From contig JBAJFG010000004.1 of the NCBI GenBank assembly GCA_037903475.1, positions 1,240,001-1,304,000 of the forward strand: 64,000 nucleotides of DNA, written 5' to 3'. Below, piece by piece: positions 45,801 to 57,076 of the stretch. Source of the DNA: Ancylostoma caninum (taxonomy: Eukaryota > Nematoda > Chromadorea > Rhabditida > Ancylostomatidae). The notes under the pieces are model-generated. The model made no database searches. It saw only the letters and a program-made list of their open reading frames with translations, and was not told the origin of the DNA. A program made the translations under genes and the position numbers. Every line of letters begins with the position of its first letter. The stretch's first letter is position 1.

Positions 45801-48800
45801 ACACTAGTTACAAGCTTGTTTTTCCTCCGCAGAAGATGAATGTGCTCGATGATGATGATGATGACGATATGGAAACGATGATGCTAAAGGCAAAGGAACA
45901 GGAACAAACGATGAGCACTGAAGAAAAGATGATGCAAGCGCCTGTTAAGCTCATCAGAGAAGGTATTCACTGGTTCACTGGTTATCTCCACTGCACTCTT
46001 CTTTTCGAACCTTGGGAAACCAAGCCGCGTGCTTGTTTTATTTTATTCATTAATTTGTAGCACTCTGTGTGCGCCAAGCAAATTACAAAGTGCGCTGTGG
46101 TTAGTGCACAGTATACTTGCAACCGAATCGAATAATTATTCGGTTATTCGAATAAATTATTCGAATCGAATCATTCGAAAATTCGAATATTCGAAATTTT
46201 CGTTTTCCGAATATATTCGAAATTCGAATATTCGAAAAAGTCAACTTTCGAATATATTCGATTATTCGAATATTCGAAACCCCCATTATTCAAATGCGTC
46301 ACCCAAATATTCGATATTCTAGTCACACAAAATGGATCGGAGACGTTTGCCTTGTGTTGGCTTAGTTTTGTATCGGAAGAAGGCATCCTAGTGTACAGAG
46401 TAGTCCTACGGCAATTTCCTTTCGGGCAACTTGCAACACCTTTTAGTCATCCATGACGCTCTCAATGAAGAGTTTTGAGAGGATTATTGGATGTTGACAT
46501 AAGTCCTTGCGCTTTCTTTCGGTCGCATTTTTTTCCCGTACCATTACCATTCTTTCACAAAGTGCTTACAATCGTACGAGACCCCTTTTCTTTTTCTGCA
46601 ATTCTGTCATCATGAGGTCTTCCAAAAATGTTAACTTACCAAGTTTTCACGCTTAGGGAGGAAAATGCCAGGTTGAAAAGACATCATTTTCTCTCTAAAT
46701 TTAATAGGAACAGAAAGCATGCGACGCTGGGATTTAAACGTGAAAGAACACTATGAGCCAAGTTCTCGGAATGCAGCTTTGATGATCTTGGCCGAGTGGC
46801 ACCAGAGGTTACCAACGGGTAGGATTTTTGAGCCGATCCGATTGGATTTTCTGAGTGGACGGCTGAATTACTCCATTTGGATAGTGCCTCTGAGAAGTGC
46901 GGTGCCCGTCTAGACAATGCAATTTCTCTCAAGTTACCCCACGCCTTCATGGAAGAAATTTGGCTGATCGTGATGGCATCTTCGGGACAAATATTTGGAG
47001 AAAAATATGTCTTTTGTTATGAAGCAGCCGGTGAGTGACTGTTTCAAACACAACTCGCATAAGAAGTTTGAGGAGTTTTGGTGGTCTTTTGAACTTTCTT
47101 ACTGAACGCTAGGAGAAGCAGTGTCGATAAAGGTGTTTTTCATGCACTCAACGCTCAAGCTCGTAGTGCCGAACCTCGACCAAATTGTTTAGCAAGAATC
47201 GGTTGTAACATTCTTGTAGAGCAAGACTAGCGGTTTCGAATCGTTGCGTCTCATAGCCAAAAGGTTTAAAAAAAACAGTGAGCGTCGATGGCAGTGCGTT
47301 TTTCGCGGATATGGCATGTCGCGCGGCCGCGCCGCCCGCGCTGGAATCGCCACTATACTGGCAAATCAGAGTATTAATGGTAGTCTTTCAATCACATCTG
47401 ATGTTAACTATAAAAAAATGGGCCGCATGCTTCCCGAGTGCGCGAAAAACGCACCGCCATCGACGCTCACTCTGAGCGGCGAAAACTGCAACTGAAAAAA
47501 AATGCGCAAAGACTTATAGCAACATCCGAAGCTTTGCTTTTGCTTTTCTTGATACTCAATTTTTTTTTCAAAATTTAATTTTTGATTCGTTTTCTGGATT
47601 CATTCGCTTGGATTAGTTGAAGTCACTTGAAGTTTTGCTTCTTGAGTTGATTTGTTTGGATTACATGATGGTCTCTTACCGGTTTTTTGCGACAGTAAAT
47701 TTGAAGGTGGCAGCAAAAGGTGGTACGGATTGCTAGAGTCTCGAGTCCATCTAACATTTCAATCTAGGACCTTCATTCGAATGATTTATTAAAATAATTA
47801 TTCGAAATTCGAATATTCGAAAAACCCGATTTTCGAAAATATTCGAAAATTCGAATATTCGAAATTTCCGTTTTCCGAATATATTCGAAATTCGAATATT
47901 CGAAAAAGTCTATTTTCGAATATATTCGATTATTCGAATATTCGAAATTTTCTCAAAAATGTGCAAGTATGGTGCACAGTGCTATGTGTCGAACTAAACA
48001 AAGAGTATGAAACAGTTTAGAAAAACAAAGAAAGGTAAAAACAAGGCTGATATGTTTCTATGGTCAATTATAATCAACCTATATACACTGATAACTGCGC
48101 AGGACGAACGCTGACCAAACGGCATAATGGTTCGGGTAGAAACCCTAGCAGCAACGGTTGCCAGTTGTTGCCACTCTCCCCTCGATTGCTGCTCAATCTG
48201 ACGGCCCTTTAGCAGCAATTGCTGAGGGACGGCAGCAATCAAGGGGAGAATGGCAGCAACTGGCAACCGTTGCTGCTAGGGTTTCTAACCGAACTATTAC
48301 GCCGTTCGGGCTGCGTTCGTGCTGCACAGTTATCAGAGTAAGCGCAATCATCCTGCTATTACTCAAAAGTAAAGAACAACCCAAACTGAACCAGCGGGTC
48401 ACTTTGGCGTTCAAAAAGACTCGTCATTAATTTAAAAGGATTCCTCTGACAAAAGAGGGGTTTCATGTTAGGATGCGTACCACCAGACGTCGGACCGTAC
48501 GGCAACCGGTGAAAGGCGATCAAATCTCGGATTACGCAGGACGTTAGGACGTCTTTGATTTTGGACCAAGACAACATGAACACGACCCGGAGATGGAGAC
48601 TTCTTCGTACTCTGCATTTACAACACTAGAATACTCTCTACAATTACCGATCTTCACGCTCTTCTCGAAGCTGCAGGACGTACTCATGTAATTGCTCTAC
48701 AGGGTGCGCGCAAATTATTGGCGCGTGGTTTTTTGAGCCCTAATCAGGAAGGATTGAGTGAAATCACAAGTCATGTTATAGGTGTCCTTCCTTTAGTCAT

Positions 48801-51800
48801 CTCTACCGTAGACATTAGCTGGTTTTCTAAATGACCCTTTCCTGTGCCTACACTTCGGGAAATCTCCTGGTCAAATCGCTGGTGGCACGGGGTCCGTGAC
48901 AGCGCCCTTCCTTCCAAGATTTTCTGAAGTAGACTTTAGGAGACTTCAACCATACATGTATAATAGGTCACGTCTAAGTTTCAATACAATGTCCACCGTT
49001 AGTTGGACCACCAAATGATTATCATGCCGAAAACAGGCGTTGGATCTAACAGACCGTTTTTGCTTTTTTTTGCGAACGGACTGCTAATCATCAGAAGAGC
49101 AAATATAGTACTCGTTTCGGAACGGTGGAAAACTCCCAATTCTACTAGGGAAAAGTGGCTTTTACAAGCTCGTCCGTCCCCAGTTTGCAAGACAAAATTC
49201 GTTCAAAATTGGTTTCACGGATGATTTCCTTGAATTTTGGCTTGAAGGGATTGTCCACGTAACTCAATTCATTGGCATTCTTATGAGCTCCGCTTCGGAT
49301 ATGTTAGTGAGCAAGGTCTGTAGTACTAAACGGATAGCAATAGACTGGCTGAATTTCGTTCCTGAAGAATCCTGAAAATTTTTCCTGAAATAATACTAGC
49401 GTGTCAAGGGTGGTCGGAGCTGAAAACTCCTCCAAGTCTTTACAGACCCGGAAAGAGGTCACTCGGCAAACTTGCTGATATTTACGGTAGGTATTGCTCG
49501 CGCAAATATACCCACAACACGACCTATGAATTCGCTCAATCACCGCTGATTGAGGCTCAAAAAATCACGCGCCAATAATTTGTGCGCACCCTGTACAGTT
49601 TATCAAGAACAGGAAGAGCGACAATCGACAGTTGAGCGACGGAACCCCACCTATTCGTAGGGATAGGTTTCAGTTACTGAACATGGAAGCGTCGGCTCTA
49701 TCGTAAACTCATCTGTCGTCTAACTCATCGACTCCTACAAGATGCTGTTGTCTGTTCCAGCAGTTTTTCCTCTCCACTCTAGTCACTAGTCCATCAGTAT
49801 CATCAACTTTTACAAGCCAACACTCGCAGCTGATGAGTTGGAGTTATATGCATTTACAACAGGTTGGAGGAAGTGATCAGCAACGAAAAGTCCTTCCACA
49901 GATTCGTTGTTAGGCACTTCAAAGCCAAACTTGGGGAGACTGAAGGAGAGGCGTAGGGATAGGTTTCAGTTACCGAACATGGAAGCGTCGGCTCTATCGT
50001 AAACTCATCTGTCGTCTAACTCATCGACTCATACAAGATGCTGTTGTCTGTTCCAGCAGTTTTTCCTCTCCACTCTAATAGTCACTAGTCCATCAGTATC
50101 ATCAACTTTTACAAGCCAACACTCGCAGCTGATGAGTTGGAGTTATATGCATTTACAACAGGTTGGAGGAAGTGATCAGCAACGAAAAGTCCTTCCACAG
50201 ATTCGTTGTTAGGCACTTCAAAGCCAAACTTGGGGAGACTGAAGGAGAGGGGTGCAGGGTAGGGGAGTTTTGGATAAGGAGAACGGAAGGAATACGGTAG
50301 CTGTCTGCACATCTATCCGCAGCACACCTTGACGTAAATTCTGTTTTCATGAAGAACAACCATCGTCGGTGGGCATGAAAATCGCACAACGGAGATCGAC
50401 CATACACTCACAAATCGAGGGTGGTTTTTTTATGTCTGTTTTTTTTATATCACTTTGCTGTAAATGCGATCAGCGTGCCCTCCGTGGAAAAATTGAGAAA
50501 AAAAAAACCAAGATGCAAGATTGGAAAAAACATCTGCCGCTGCGGAGGGAGAAAAGATGTTGTGGATAACGGCATCATCCTTCTGAGTCCCTATGCAAAC
50601 CCGACTCACAAATCGTAGGAGACCTTGCCGAAGATAATGAGATGCTTCTCAAAAGTTGCGAATCGGTGCTGCATAAGAGTGTGTGGCTTCCGCGTGGCCG
50701 GACCCAGTAACTCCACGCACTGGGAACAGGTCCACTCCGAAGAACACTGCACCAGGTAGGGGAAAACTATTCGAGATCAGCGTAGTAGACCGCGTAGATA
50801 GTGTACATCTTCTCACCAATGGATGGATTGCATGCAAATCCCCTTTCCTTCTGAGCAAATCGTTATTTAGTCATTCTACTACAATATTTTATTGTACATT
50901 TGCTACTCACAATAGCGGATGTGGCGAGATGTGCATATTAGGCTGGGGAATAAGTTCGTACAGTTGTATTCAATTTGTTATTTCACGCTGATTTTAACCT
51001 CGCTTGATTCGCCTTCACCGCTCATTTTGTAGCTCTTGATGTGCTCTTTATCTCTAACACAACCGCGTTCTCAATTACCGCTTCGCCATGTCTTCTACCG
51101 CATGGAATCTGACTCTCCACGTCGACAAAATTTAACTTTCTCGCAACCGACCGCCGTTCGACTTCAATCGTGGATCAAATGTGATTCAAATGGGTAGCTA
51201 TATCGACAACGTCTAAGGAAGAACCTTTACTGTTGGAAGGACATCACAGGAGTGATATCTCCGCTGTAGACATGGCAAATTTGGCTTTGAAGTTGTTTCT
51301 CGTTCTTGACACCCACTTTATGAGATACTAGTCTGGCCGTCCGGCTAACGCCGGACTTCCAGACTTCTACTGATGCTCGCTTCGCTCGCATACTGCACCT
51401 TGAAAGCAAACACAAAAGTGTAGATGGATTGCATCTGCAGAATCTGCATCCTTCCACGCAGTTCTATCGCTCTCATGAGAAACCCTTGATCCCGTAAGTG
51501 GTAGCTTTCCCCCATATGAACGAAGTTATGCTCTTCCATATGAGCGAAGTATATGGCCGTGATGAACTGAGTGTAACCAATCCAGTGCGAATGTTATGTT
51601 GAAATGATTTAAACTCAACTGGTTGTTGTGGTAATTCAAGTGATAAGGGTCCAACGGTGTATATAAATGGGAAGGAAGGAGTGGTTCTTCTCCAAAGGAA
51701 TGGGAAGAGAACACCGATACGAAAGGAAACATTGTACATCTAGGCGATTCAGGTAGGAGGGTCCGCTGAAACAGGATAAGCGTACCACTCATGCAGGAAT

Positions 51801-54800
51801 AGACCCGCCTAGCGAATTCCTATTACTTGTGGAGGCCGGCGTACCCTTATCGCACCGTTGGACCCGACTCCAGGCGTTTTTCCACTTTTTGACGCCGGCG
51901 CACCCTTATCACACCGTTGGACCCGACTCCAGGCGTTTTTCCACTTTTGGACGCCGGCGCACTCTTATCACATCGTTGGACCCGACTCCAGACGTTTCCC
52001 CACTTTTGGACGCCGGCGCACCCTTATCACACCGTTGGACCGGACTTCAGGCTTTTCCCTACTTTTGGCCGCCGGCGCACCTTCATCACACCGTTGGACC
52101 CGACTCCAGACGTTTCCCCACTTTTGGACGCCGGCGCACCCTTATCACGCCGTTGGATCCGACTCCAGGCGTTTCCCCACATTTGGACGCCGGCGCACCA
52201 TTATTTCCCCACTTTTGGACGCCGCGCACCCTCATCACGCCGTTGGACCCGTCCCCAGGCGTTTCCCCACTTTTCGGCGCCGGCGCACCCTCCACACCGC
52301 GGTGCACTCACCGCTCTCCACTTTCCCATCCTTTAGAGCTTCTCTTCATTCTTTGAACCTCACCATACCCGTCCCTATCATCTTGTTGACCTCGTAATCA
52401 CCATCACTGACCAATCAGGAAATTTCGTTTCTGACACACACACACGTGACAGACGAAGTAAGCCCGTTATTATAAGTCATGATGAAGGCGCTTACCAGCT
52501 AAGGTTGCTTCAGATGTAAGAAAAAGTCACCACTTATGCTAACTCTGAACAATGTGTAAGTCTAGCTAATGTATTCCGTGCCAAGTTCTGAAATGATCGA
52601 CATGAGGTGATCGCCCACATTGGGTATGCTTGATTTTTGTGCGCAAATTTCGCCAAAACGACGAGCAAGATGCTCGAATGTGGGGATTCCCACCACTGCC
52701 GACTTTACAGGTCTGGTGCAGTCATATACCACCTACATATTTTGATACGTTCCTCATTCATTTCATAAACTTTAATCTAAGAGTTGCGGCTGCGGGCTTC
52801 AAATTAAGTGGTCCCAAGAACACAATTTTTCGTAAGCATGAAGCTGAGGAGATGCCCTGTCCCTAACAGCATTAATAGAAGAGGAAAGGAGGTTTGTAAC
52901 CCATTAAATGTGGTTGACATTGTTCATGGAAAGTTGTGGCTTCTACGCCCACGAAAGACCGCACGAACTTGTTCCCCAACCCAATAGATGATTCCGCTGC
53001 AAGATCTCTATGATGACCGCTTCTCGCTAGTGTTGATCAAGTCCGGATGGAAAGACTTTATTGATTCAAACTTTTTTCGCTGAAGCTTGATTGTTTCGTG
53101 TTCTTGATCGTGTTTCACTGGTCAGTATGTAAAAACGGCCAGAGCTTTCAAGGGCCAATCTATAGTGCGTGCCGCTTGCCTTTTCTTTTGAAACTCTGAA
53201 AATGATAACATGCTACAGGTAATGAAGTTTTTAGGGAAGTGGTTGCAACGTACAGCAAAGAGACAACCGTAGTCTGCTCTATATCACTTCAGGCTTGAAA
53301 CTGGGGATGATGGTGACGGGCCGCAATGTGTCCAACTTTGACCAAAAGAATGTCAAAGTCATCTCTCCCCGGCTTCTTTCGCTCGTTCCCGAAGAAGTTG
53401 ACGAAGATACGGTTGTTGTTTCGCGTGTTTGAAATCCTGCACTGAAGTTCTGCATTGTCCTTTAGGTGAACCTGCTTTCCCCTTCACTCCTGTCGCTGCA
53501 CAACGAAGGGCAAGGTGTGGAGGGCGATCTGAGTTTATCAAGAGCTCTCAAATACTTTGACGAGCAAGGGCATCAGGAATGGTTAAACTTTGTCATCGAA
53601 GCCTCTGGAGTTTCTGATGCCGTCATAAAGATGAAGGTACGCAGAAAACCACTGCGAGCATTTCTACGTTTGCTCAGTTCCTTGAAGGCAGCATCCATGG
53701 AAATTGGAATTTTGCCGGAGTTTGATGTTTTGTGGAGCGCGAAATCCATGTTCAATAATACGAGAAACCTACGAAAATGGTGTGCTATTAGTGTTCAAAA
53801 AGATTTTCATTAAAGGATGCCAACGCTGCTGAGGAGAAGAGGCAGATGGACGAGGGATTCCGTGGCGAACATGGGCAGCCTCTGTATTTCACCAAGGAGA
53901 ACATAACAGAGATGTACGGTCCCGGCGAGCGCAAAAAGATCGAAGTTTTTGAGGAGCTGCAGCGTACGCTATCACCGGAGCAGGTAACTCTTTAAAAGCT
54001 TTTGTTATAAGGTCTCAGTTCGAACGCAAAAGAGACGAATAAGATGTATTGCAAAGCAAGTGGTGAAAAGGGTGGAAATTGAGGCTTAGATTCTTAGGTG
54101 TGAGCTATTTCCTCCAGTTCTCATTATGATCTACTGAAAGGGCTGGAAAAGTCTCGTCCTCGATTACATTTATGAGGAAATCCATGTCACGCTTATGTGT
54201 ACGTATATCATATCTGCCTATCCTATAGAGCAAAAAGATGCGGAAAACAAAAAATTGCATAGTTTCGCAACTCATGCTTTTCAACTCCATTCTGGAAGAA
54301 AAAAAAAACGCTCATGTCTTATAGCAATGAAGAAATATATAATTCTCTTGTTCTAGTCTGTGGTCGTTCAGATGTTGACATTGAACACCACCGGATACGT
54401 GAAGATGAGCCCACAGCAGCTGGAATTGGTTTATGGTCCGGGTTCCCCGTACCATGATCGAGACACGCTTCAACGCCTGAGCAACGTCTCCGAGTCCGAA
54501 ATCCCTCACGTCATGGACCACACGATCAGAGGTTTGGCCGAGGAGACGATCCAGTTCAAGGCGCAGCGACGTAAGGACATCGTGCTAACACCCCTCGTGC
54601 TGACTACCCTCATCCGAGATCCTGCCACGGCCTCGCAGCCACTCATACTCTCTCCTGTCGTGTTCGTGCCTGTCGTGTATTCGCCAGCGATCTTCGGTGC
54701 TGTCATCCTTTCGCCGTGGGCGTTCGTTCCTGTGATCATCTCTCCTCGACTCTTGTCTCCCGTGATAGTTTCACCTATTCTGCTCTCAGCTGTCGTGCTT

Positions 54801-55121
54801 TCTCCTCTCGCTTTGGATCCGCTCATTCTCTCTCCAGGAGCACTTGTTCCTTTCGTTCTTAGCCCGATCGTCCTATCACCGTTCATCTTGTCGCCTGTCG
54901 CTCTGACCCCTCTCATTCTAACTCCTTTCTGCTTGTCACCCTTCATTCTCATTCCCAACGTGCTATCCCCGTTGATCTTGTCCCCCTTCGTGCTTTCCCC
55001 TCTCATCCTTTCACCGGTAGCTTTCTCAGCCTTCGTGCTCACTCCTTATGCACTATCTCCTGTAATTGCCTCCCCTGGTGCTTTCTTCTCGTCTGTGCTT
55101 TCGCCGACATGGCTCAGCTGA
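42823..55121 (+). CDS. mlt-10-like: MLT-10-family secreted molting protein (DUF644 plus proline-rich repeats), 13 exons, 833 aa
   Basis: MLT-10 proteins are nematode-specific secreted proteins needed for the molting cycle in C. elegans. Exons: 42823-42850, 42903-43108, 43257-43444, 43500-43657, 43715-43893, 44716-44875, 45480-45567, 45635-45776, 45833-45962, 53293-53411, 53466-53636, 53816-53983, 54357-55121. All are GT-AG, in continuous phase to TGA. MRIPPLLLTVIAFSSSSDP is a signal peptide. An acidic stretch (DEVITDEDVADVNEDDES, ~79-96) follows, then a conserved LDQAVSGLMAAVATK (~125-140) and a DUF644-type region with SPLAQLAKKL, KVISPRLLSLVP and VNLLSPSLLSLHNEG. The last exon carries ~170 residues of [IV]LSPxxLxP-type proline repeats (residues ~655-825), typical of the family. 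The exon 8 acceptor (GAGTTCAG, 45634) was chosen because it alone keeps phase. The 44716 exon is the least certain. Intron 9 is 7.3 kb and full of mobile DNA. Confidence 0.88.
44056..44202. repeat. Small inverted-repeat element in an MLT-10-gene intron
   Basis: GGGCAAATGAGCATCCAAGT at ~44066 is nearly the reverse complement of the sequence at ~44165-44195 (AGCGCTTGAATGCTCATTTG). A third, direct half-copy lies at 44113-44140 (GGGCAAACGAGCGTTCAAAT). MITE-like, in the intron between the exons ending 43893 and starting 44716. Confidence 0.65.
46120..46315. repeat. TTCGAA-rich block
   Basis: Dense ATTCGAATATTCGAAA and TTTTCGAATATATTCG words. The 46185-46290 part is nearly identical to part of 47810-47955. 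Confidence 0.8.
47277..47471. mobile_element. TIR element, 195 bp, GC-rich interior
   Basis: Terminal inverted repeats of ~30 bp, AGTGAGCGTCGATGGC then GTGCGTTTTTCGCG, differ at one position (A versus G). The interior starts GCGCGGCCGCGCCGCCCGCG. Related fragments occur at 62835-63045 (GAAAAACGCACTCTCATCGA at its end) and possibly 56760-56830. No target duplication was visible. Non-autonomous. Confidence 0.8.
47775..47955. repeat. TTCGAA-rich block
   Basis: Second copy in intron 9 of the MLT-10-family gene; shares CGTTTTCCGAATATATTCG and AAATTCGAATATTCGAAAAA with 46185-46290. Confidence 0.8.
48088..48336. mobile_element. Foldback/MITE element, 249 bp
   Basis: Two ~115-base arms are reverse complements with about one mismatch in ten. 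The ends are CTGATAACTG and CAGTTATCAG. The best-paired core is AACCCTAGCAGCAACGGTTG. Spacer of about 20 bases (TCTGACGGCCCTTTAGCAGC region). ORFs on both strands here only reflect the palindrome. Confidence 0.85.
48700..49593. mobile_element. TA-flanked TIR element (Tc1/mariner-like), 894 bp
   Basis: ~40-bp TIRs: CAGGGTGCGCGCAAATTATT then GGCGCGTG at the left and its reverse complement at 49553-49593, with two differences. TA dinucleotides flank both ends (48698-48699 and 49594-49595), as expected for Tc1/mariner insertion. No intact transposase frame is recognisable; a decayed or non-autonomous copy. Confidence 0.85.
49656..50250 (+). repeat. Two-copy tandem duplication, ~296 bp unit
   Basis: 49656-49951 and 49952-50250 are nearly identical. 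Differences include a 3-base insertion (CTCTAGTCAC versus CTCTAATAGTCAC) and a few substitutions. Unit begins CGTAGGGATAGGTTTCAGTT. Recent local duplication. Confidence 0.95.
50938..52984. mobile_element. Mariner-type TIR pair with TA flanks enclosing 2 kb
   Basis: The left end TTAGGCTGGGGAATAAGTTC (then GTAC) and the reverse complement of the right end, TTGGGTTGGGGAACAAGTTC (then GTGC), match at 20 of 24 positions. TA lies outside both (50936-50937 and 52985-52986). TTAGGnTGGGGAAnAAGTTCG-type ends are typical of mariner transposons. The interior holds no recognisable transposase but contains a 59-bp minisatellite, so this is either a non-autonomous element or two unrelated ends. Confidence 0.65.
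51835..52297 (+). repeat. 59-bp minisatellite, about 7.5 copies
   Basis: The unit is GCCGGCGCACCCTTATCACA then CCGTTGGACCCGACTCCAGG then CGTTTCCCCACTTTTGGAC. One unit is internally shortened (52192-52217). Because 59 is not a multiple of three, all three + frames stay open and give 139-179 codon ORFs, which I do not consider genes. Confidence 0.95.
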
Positions 55122-56300
55122 TACGATGCAGATACGACGTTGCCTAGTTGTTACGAATGTTATATTTCACGTTGAAATGAATATTACTTCATTTGCGTTT
55201 TCGGATTCCAACTCGGTGTGAATTTCTTGACAAAGTTCTTGACAAAGTATCGTCATGACAAAGTGCTCAATAGTGCGCCTTTCCCTAAGTGACTAATCAG
55301 AGGAACTTTTTTAATTTCCAACTGTGGGTTAGATTCGAGCCAGTGTCACGCGTCTACTCAGGCTAAGATGACCGTTATTCGACTGCCACTGCGTATGGCC
55401 TCCACTCGGTGACCCTTTCCTATCTCAATTGCAAAATGATCCTATAGCTTAAGTGTTATCAAGACGTTTTATTTCTGATGAAACGAAGACCAACAAGATC
55501 TAGTCTAGCAAAGTGCTGACAATATGTTTGGACCTACAGAACTTCATTGGCTAAGTCGTCGCTCCAAAAAGTTGGTTCAAACATCGACAGTTTCGTTGAT
55601 AAACATGGGCATACGAAGCCGACGTGTGTAGTGTATGTTCAACGTTCCCAGCTGATGAGAGAAACTGTACTATAATAGATGAATAACAAGGTAAGTACGT
55701 GGCCTCAAATCGCTGCGTAGGGTACATACACATTCAATGCCTCTAAGATGCCTAGATGAAGTCGGGTGCGAGGCGCAGCCCATCGCTTATCCTTTATATC
55801 TTCATTGTGGAGCACAGGAAAGGGGTAACGATGCTGGTTTTCAAAAAACAAGGAGACCTTAGTCTGCCACATTGACGTGCCACCGTCAATAAAAACACTT
55901 ACCGCTCGCAGCAATTCAAGCTTCAGTTGAATTGGCGACGTGAGTTTCTTCAGAATCACAAAAACGACGGGATCTCAATGATTGTTCCCTCCGCAACGAA
56001 TCTCAACTATCGAGGAGACTGTATGGTATGATCGATCGATGCTAGCCTTCCTTATCTCTAACTTATACTAGCGAGCTAAATAGCGAATGTGCTGTACTAC
56101 ATCCTGCTGGGCCTTCGCAGCCAAACTTCGCACTATGCACGCTCTAATCATGGATACAGTTCGAATTACAGAAATTAAAAGTAATGCTTGGTAGCGAATT
56201 TAAAAACAAAGTTTATCCGAAAATTTGAAAACAAAAATCTAACTTTGAAAAAGATTAAAGAATTAAAAGCGAAGTTTGATTGAAGCCGAGTGTTTCACAG

Positions 56301-56459
56301 GGAGCGTCAATCACGACTGCACCTCTTCGCGTCCTGGAGCGCAGCGCCACCTACGCGACGCGGACATAGCAACACCCGACAACCATAGCGTCCAGCCGCG
56401 CTGCGTAGATGGTGCGGCACTCCTTGCCGAGGGGAGATGTAGTCGTAATTGACGTTCTC
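56301..56459. mobile_element. Small TIR element with GC-rich core
   Basis: Left GGAGCGTCAATCACGACTGC then ACCTC pairs with the right end (reverse complement AGAACGTCAATTACGACTAC then ATCTC). The core contains GCGCAGCGCCACCTACGCGA. MITE-like, between the MLT-10-family gene and its paralogue. Confidence 0.7.
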
Positions 56460-56540
56460 TTTATTTTGATGCTTTGCTAAGAGTCCAACAGTGCGATAGA
56501 GAAAGTTGCCGAGGTTTAGCCAGGAATTCCTCCTAATTCA

Positions 56541-56594
56541 CATACATACACACATACATACATACATACATACATACATACATACATACATACA

Positions 56595-56626
<32 letters not shown>

Positions 56627-56641
56627 CACACACACACACAC
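56541..56641. repeat. CATA/CACA microsatellite
   Basis: About 16 tandem CATA units, then a (CA)n tail. A shorter CATA/CACA-rich tract lies at 57019-57076, immediately left of the TIR element at 57077. ORFs made of MYVC repeats come from this tract. Confidence 0.95.
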
Positions 56642-57076
56642 TTTAGCCGAAAATTCACAAGAATCCTCAAAAAATCCAAATTTTTTTTTTCGAAATTTTG
56701 GCAATTTTAAGCATTTTTAGCCGAGATTTCCACAAAAATCGTATATACGGTGGACGGCAATGGCGGTGGCCCATCTGCGGCCTCAAGAAGGACGCCGCGC
56801 AACCGCACCGTGCGCGCTGGAATCGGTGTCGTCTGCCGCCGGAATGCTATTTCTAAGCTTTTTTCTTCGCAATTTGGTGGAAAAACCTAGAAGTCGGGTA
56901 GAAGAGCAGCTAGAAATAGCATAACAGCACCAGAAAACATCGGTTACGGCATGCGCGGCGCGGTTGCGCGACGTGTTCTCGAGGCCACAGATGGGCCAAC
57001 GCCACTGACGTCCACTGTACATACACACCAGCATACATACAACACACATACGCACATACATACACACATACACATA

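Noticed and set aside
46719..46913. ORF starting MRRWDLNVKEHYEPSSRN, considered as the next exon of the MLT-10-family gene
   Set aside because: It can be joined in phase after the 45833-45962 exon but does not resemble the family. The exon at 53293 continues the conserved sequence (LKLGMMVTGRN..SPRLLSLVP) and is preferred.
47994..48430. Similar ORFs on both strands (AAxPSIAAQ-type and AATVASCC-type)
   Set aside because: They mirror each other because the DNA is a palindromic foldback element.
51829..52397. Three overlapping + strand ORFs of 139-179 codons
   Set aside because: All arise from the 59-bp minisatellite, whose length keeps every frame open; no independent coding signal.
54506..55042. 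178-codon ORF on the - strand rich in KGD/GER repeats
   Set aside because: It is the antisense of the proline-rich repeat exon of the MLT-10-family gene; codon periodicity there suppresses stops on the opposite strand.
56516..56704. ORF encoding MYVC repeats on the - strand
   Set aside because: Translation of the CATA microsatellite.
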